Source of the DNA: a virus
Direction: 5' to 3' (one strand)
Virus record (IMG/VR): IMGVR_UViG_3300023440_000018
Coordinates: 1 to 28,385 of that record
DNA length: 28,385 nt
In this document: piece by piece, positions 27,794 through 28,385 of the stretch
Position numbering within the stretch: the first letter of the stretch is position 1
Layout: each line of letters begins with the position of its first letter
The notes under the pieces: generated by a model
The model's input: the letters and a program-made list of their open reading frames with translations, nothing else
What the model was told of the DNA's origin: nothing
The model's database searches: none
Program-made: the position numbers and the translations under genes

Positions 27794-28385
27794 ATGGCGC
27801 ATGCTAAGTTTAGCCCGTCTAAACTGCATCGTATTCTCAATTGCCCAGCTTCAGGGCAATTTGAAGATTCTAAGCGTCAGTCCTCCTATGCTGAGGAAGG
27901 CGAGATGCTGCATGAGGTTGTTGCAGCTTGTTTAATGCTGCATTTGAGAGAAGGCGCTTGGATTGAGCTCTTGAAAAAGAAGGACCTCACAGTCGACCAA
28001 TTTAATGCCTGTGAAGAATGTATTTTATATGCTTTGGATCTTATGGCGAAATACCCGCCCAAAGATGCTCGCATAGAACATCGTGTCTTTATTGAAGATG
28101 ACTGTGATGGAACTGCAGATTTTATTCTCATTTCTGAGAAACGAATTGATATTGTAGATTGGAAATTTGGCGCAGGTGTCGAGGTCTCAGCAATCGATAA
28201 TCCACAGCTTATGGCTTACGGTGTAGGTGCCATAAAAGAGGCCGGCTGGGAAGAAAACTATCATCGGCTAGTTGGGCTGCATGTTGTACAGCCTAGACTT
28301 AATAACTACAGCACTGATGAACACACTGTCGGCTCTTTGATACGTTGGCACCAACATGAGCTAGCACCTGGGTTGCAGAAAGCCC
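27794..28385 (+). CDS. DUF2800 family, RecB/Cas4-like nuclease-fold protein, C-terminus cut by window edge
   Basis: Open from ATG 27794 (AAGGAG 8 bases upstream) to the right edge; 197 residues visible. Motifs match the phage DUF2800 family: SPSKLHRILNCPAS (7-20), EEGEMLHEV (34-42), GTADFILI (107-114), IDIVDWKFGAGVEV (119-132) and NPQLMAYGVGA (137-147). GTAD plus DWK make a plausible PD-(D/E)xK site with Asp, Asp and Lys, and the downstream QL/Y pair is typical of the RecB/Cas4 branch. The family is usually encoded with phage replication and single-strand annealing genes, so a role in recombination or DNA-end processing is probable but unproven. The cysteines of a Cas4 iron-sulfur cluster cannot be assessed without the C-terminus. 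Confidence 0.87.
   Translation, partial: MAHAKFSPSKLHRILNCPASGQFEDSKRQSSYAEEGEMLHEVVAACLMLHLREGAWIELLKKKDLTVDQFNACEECILYALDLMAKYPPKDARIEHRVFIEDDCDGTADFILISEKRIDIVDWKFGAGVEVSAIDNPQLMAYGVGAIKEAGWEENYHRLVGLHVVQPRLNNYSTDEHTVGSLIRWHQHELAPGLQKA

Overview
The window is a 28.4 kb piece of a tailed-phage (or prophage) genome. Its virion module follows the gene order of the short-tailed phage P22. The host cannot be fixed from the sequence. The P22-type coat, portal and tail-machine proteins, the holin-like proteins, Shine-Dalgarno sites (AAGGAG/GGAGG) and sigma70-like promoters suggest a Gram-negative bacterium. Most of the DNA looks moderately AT-rich. The coat gene and a short stretch of the first tail gene are visibly GC-richer. 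No integrase, CI-type repressor, endolysin, DNA polymerase or tRNA gene is present, so lifestyle cannot be decided here.

Left two thirds (1-19,542) are one leftward late block. In transcription order it holds: small terminase, large terminase, two small membrane proteins (holin candidates), portal, scaffold, major coat, a 51-aa basic protein, gp4-like tail accessory factor with an extra Ig-like domain, gp10-like tail hub, a possible tail needle, a 422-aa virion protein, a cupin-SET fusion protein, three ejection proteins (gp7/gp20/gp16-like positions), and two paralogous tailspike-like receptor-binding proteins, the second cut by the window edge. Most junctions overlap (ATGA or TAATG). The exceptions flank scaffold and coat, where the gaps hold RNA hairpins. 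A promoter at 19,577-19,605 can drive the block.

The centre (19,543-21,947) is mostly non-coding. It holds four 61-bp tandem repeats, a GC-rich hairpin-repeat cluster, one monocistronic gene for a small winged-helix protein (20,427-20,711) with its own promoter and terminator, and about 1.2 kb of AT-rich DNA with direct and inverted repeats. It is the best candidate for the origin/control region.

The right third (21,960-28,385) is rightward and early-like. It encodes a primase-polymerase/VirE-type helicase, a small protein that resembles the helicase's own C-terminal domain, then an operon of eight small genes (four to five with Cys clusters, including a tandem paralog pair), a tiny membrane protein, and a DUF2800 (RecB/Cas4-like) nuclease-fold protein running off the right edge.

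The most unusual observation is regulatory. Five promoters (late, winged-helix gene, primase, small-gene operon, DUF2800 operon) share one geometry: an upstream box ending exactly 30 bp before the -10 hexamer, with a -35-like hexamer 17 bp before it. The box is identical over 13 bp at three early promoters. It has a second form at the late and fourth early promoters, and that second form is also carried in each 61-bp repeat. This suggests one regulator, possibly the winged-helix protein, controlling the whole phage.
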